Shown one piece after another: positions 4,639 to 5,854 of a DNA stretch of 5,854 nucleotides (its first letter is position 1; each line of letters opens with the position of its first letter). Made by a program: the position numbers and the translations under genes. This DNA is from Balneolales bacterium (lineage in GTDB: Bacteria; Bacteroidota; Rhodothermia; Balneolales; Natronogracilivirgulaceae), in the NCBI GenBank assembly GCA_007127665.1, contig SKYY01000240.1, positions 1-5,854 of the forward strand. Direction: 5' to 3'. The notes under the pieces are model-generated. The model was not told where the DNA came from. It saw nothing but the letters and a program-made list of their open reading frames with translations, and made no database searches.

Positions 4639-5854
4639 ATGGCTGCGTATCAATTTTTCAAACAGGTAAATAAATGCTTCGATCGGGCGGCATCGCATCT
4701 CACCATTGAAAAGGGGCTGCTTGGCCAGATCAAGGCGTGCAACAGCACCTATCATATTACATTTCCGCTTCGCAGGGACGACGGGAGCGTGGAGGTCATC
4801 CACGGCTGGCGTTCGGCGCACAGCGCACACAAAATGCCCACCAAGGGCGGTATCCGTTACGCGCTTGAGGTGAATGAAGACGAAGTGACGGCCCTTGCGG
4901 CGCTGATGACCTACAAGTGCGCCGTGGTTTCGGTACCGTTTGGCGGTGCCAAGGGCGGGATACGCATCAACCCGTCCAAGTACTCGGCATCGGAAATCGA
5001 GCGAGTTACCAGGCGCTTTACGTTTGAATTGATCAAAAAGAATTTCCTGGGTCCGGGCGTGGATGTGCCGGCTCCCGATTATGGCTCCAGCTCGCGGGAA
5101 ATGGCATGGATCCTGGATACCTATCAGAGTATGGTGGATTCGCTGGACAGCGAAGGCTGCGTTACCGGCAAGCCGATTGAGCAGGGCGGTATCAGCGGAC
5201 GCACCGAGGCGACCGGACGCGGTATCTTTTTCGGACTGAAAGAGGCGTGTGCCGACAAAAAGGATATGGAAGCGCTTGGCCTCAACACCGGGCTGGAAGG
5301 CAAGCGGGTGATTGTCCAGGGGCTTGGCAACGTAGGTTACTATGCGGCACTATATCTGCGCGAGGCAGGTGCGCTTATAACCGGTGTGGCGGAAGTTCAT
5401 GGAGGGATCTATGACGAGAAGGGCATAGATGTCGACAAGCTTCGCGAGTTTATCCGCGAGACCGGCTCCATTCGTGAGTACCCGGATGGACGGTTTATCG
5501 AGGAAACGGCAAGCATGCTGGAAATGGAATGCGACATACTGGTCCCCGCCGCCCTCGAAAACCAGATCACGGTTGAAAACGCCGGCCGCATAAATGCGAA
5601 GATCATCGGTGAGGGCGCAAATGGCCCCACATCCAGTGAGGCGGATACCATTCTTCGCGAAAGGGGGATATTGGTGGTCCCGGACATCTATCTGAATGCC
5701 GGCGGTGTCACGGTATCCTACTTTGAATGGATCAAAAACCTCTCTCACATCCGGTTTGGCCGGATGGACCGTCGCTATGAGGAAAATGCGATGACGCGTC
5801 TTCTGGAAGCCATTGAGGGCCTGACCGGGGAGCATTTCAGCGAGCACGACGTCA
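4639..5854 (+). CDS. Glutamate dehydrogenase (Glu/Leu/Phe/Val dehydrogenase family), partial (C-terminus beyond right edge)
   Basis: From ATG at 4639, 405 codons plus one base are open to the window edge. The enzyme interconverts glutamate with 2-oxoglutarate and ammonia using NAD(P), in the cytoplasm. Visible: MPTKGGIRY at 66-74 (Lys69, substrate carboxylate), MTYK at 90-93, PFGGAKGG at 100-107 (catalytic Lys105), PAPDYG at 144-149 (catalytic Asp147), the [12 protein letters not shown] block at 184-195, the Rossmann motif GLGNVG at 228-233, GEGANGPT at 324-331 and [12 protein letters not shown] at 353-364. An acidic Glu252 near the end of the second Rossmann strand hints at NAD use. [13 protein letters not shown] (45-57) and SHIRFGRM (369-376) resemble the animal mitochondrial enzyme more than E. 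coli GdhA. No Shine-Dalgarno precedes the ATG, and the leader is AT-rich. Roughly 20-100 residues are missing. Leucine or phenylalanine dehydrogenase is unlikely given the length and Lys69 context. Confidence 0.95.
   Translation, partial: MAAYQFFKQVNKCFDRAASHLTIEKGLLGQIKACNSTYHITFPLRRDDGSVEVIHGWRSAHSAHKMPTKGGIRYALEVNEDEVTALAALMTYKCAVVSVPFGGAKGGIRINPSKYSASEIERVTRRFTFELIKKNFLGPGVDVPAPDYGSSSREMAWILDTYQSMVDSLDSEGCVTGKPIEQGGISGRTEATGRGIFFGLKEACADKKDMEALGLNTGLEGKRVIVQGLGNVGYYAALYLREAGALITGVAEVHGGIYDEKGIDVDKLREFIRETGSIREYPDGRFIEETASMLEMECDILVPAALENQITVENAGRINAKIIGEGANGPTSSEADTILRERGILVVPDIYLNAGGVTVSYFEWIKNLSHIRFGRMDRRYEENAMTRLLEAIEGLTGEHFSEHDV

Noticed and set aside
5350..5847. A 165-codon minus-strand frame within glutamate dehydrogenase
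   Set aside because: It is a codon-register shadow of an unmistakable dehydrogenase and is bounded by a CTA sense codon.
1..5854. Mobile element, defence system, CRISPR or biosynthetic cluster
   Set aside because: No transposase, integrase, repeat-spacer array, terminal repeats, nuclease/toxin pair or modular synthase is present; all genes look like housekeeping chromosomal genes.

Overview
The window carries five protein-coding genes in two divergent groups. Two genes read leftward (a UbiB/ABC1-type atypical kinase, then a PlsC-type lipid acyltransferase that runs off the left edge). Three read rightward (a DUF502 membrane protein, a cyclic-phosphodiesterase-like 2H enzyme, and a glutamate dehydrogenase that runs off the right edge). 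I see no rRNA, tRNA, CRISPR array, insertion sequence or phage gene.

Organism. The base composition is moderate, by eye slightly above half G+C. Most starts lack a convincing Shine-Dalgarno sequence and the leader before the glutamate dehydrogenase is AT-rich. The glutamate dehydrogenase resembles the animal mitochondrial enzyme, a type common in Bacteroidota and relatives. This fits a free-living member of the Bacteroidota/Balneolota/Rhodothermota group, but that is an inference from style and not from a marker gene.

Layout. Positions 1-1130 (minus) hold the acyltransferase, open at its C-terminus. Positions 1127-2857 (minus) hold the complete ubiB-like gene, whose stop overlaps the acyltransferase start in an ATGA junction, so the two are probably one translationally coupled operon. 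Positions 2858-3229 are the divergent intergenic region, with candidate promoters for both directions, a repeated 8-mer and a 7-bp inverted repeat. Positions 3230-3859 (plus) encode the DUF502 protein, 3930-4484 (plus) the 2H phosphoesterase, and 4639-5854 (plus) the first 405 codons of glutamate dehydrogenase.

Function. The leftward pair points to membrane lipid or isoprenoid-lipid (quinone) metabolism at the inner membrane. The rightward genes do not form an obvious single pathway: a membrane protein of unknown role, an RNA/nucleotide cyclic-phosphate hydrolase and a central nitrogen-metabolism enzyme. I read the region as ordinary chromosomal backbone. I found no new defence, mobile or biosynthetic system; the findings below are small-scale observations of modest interest.
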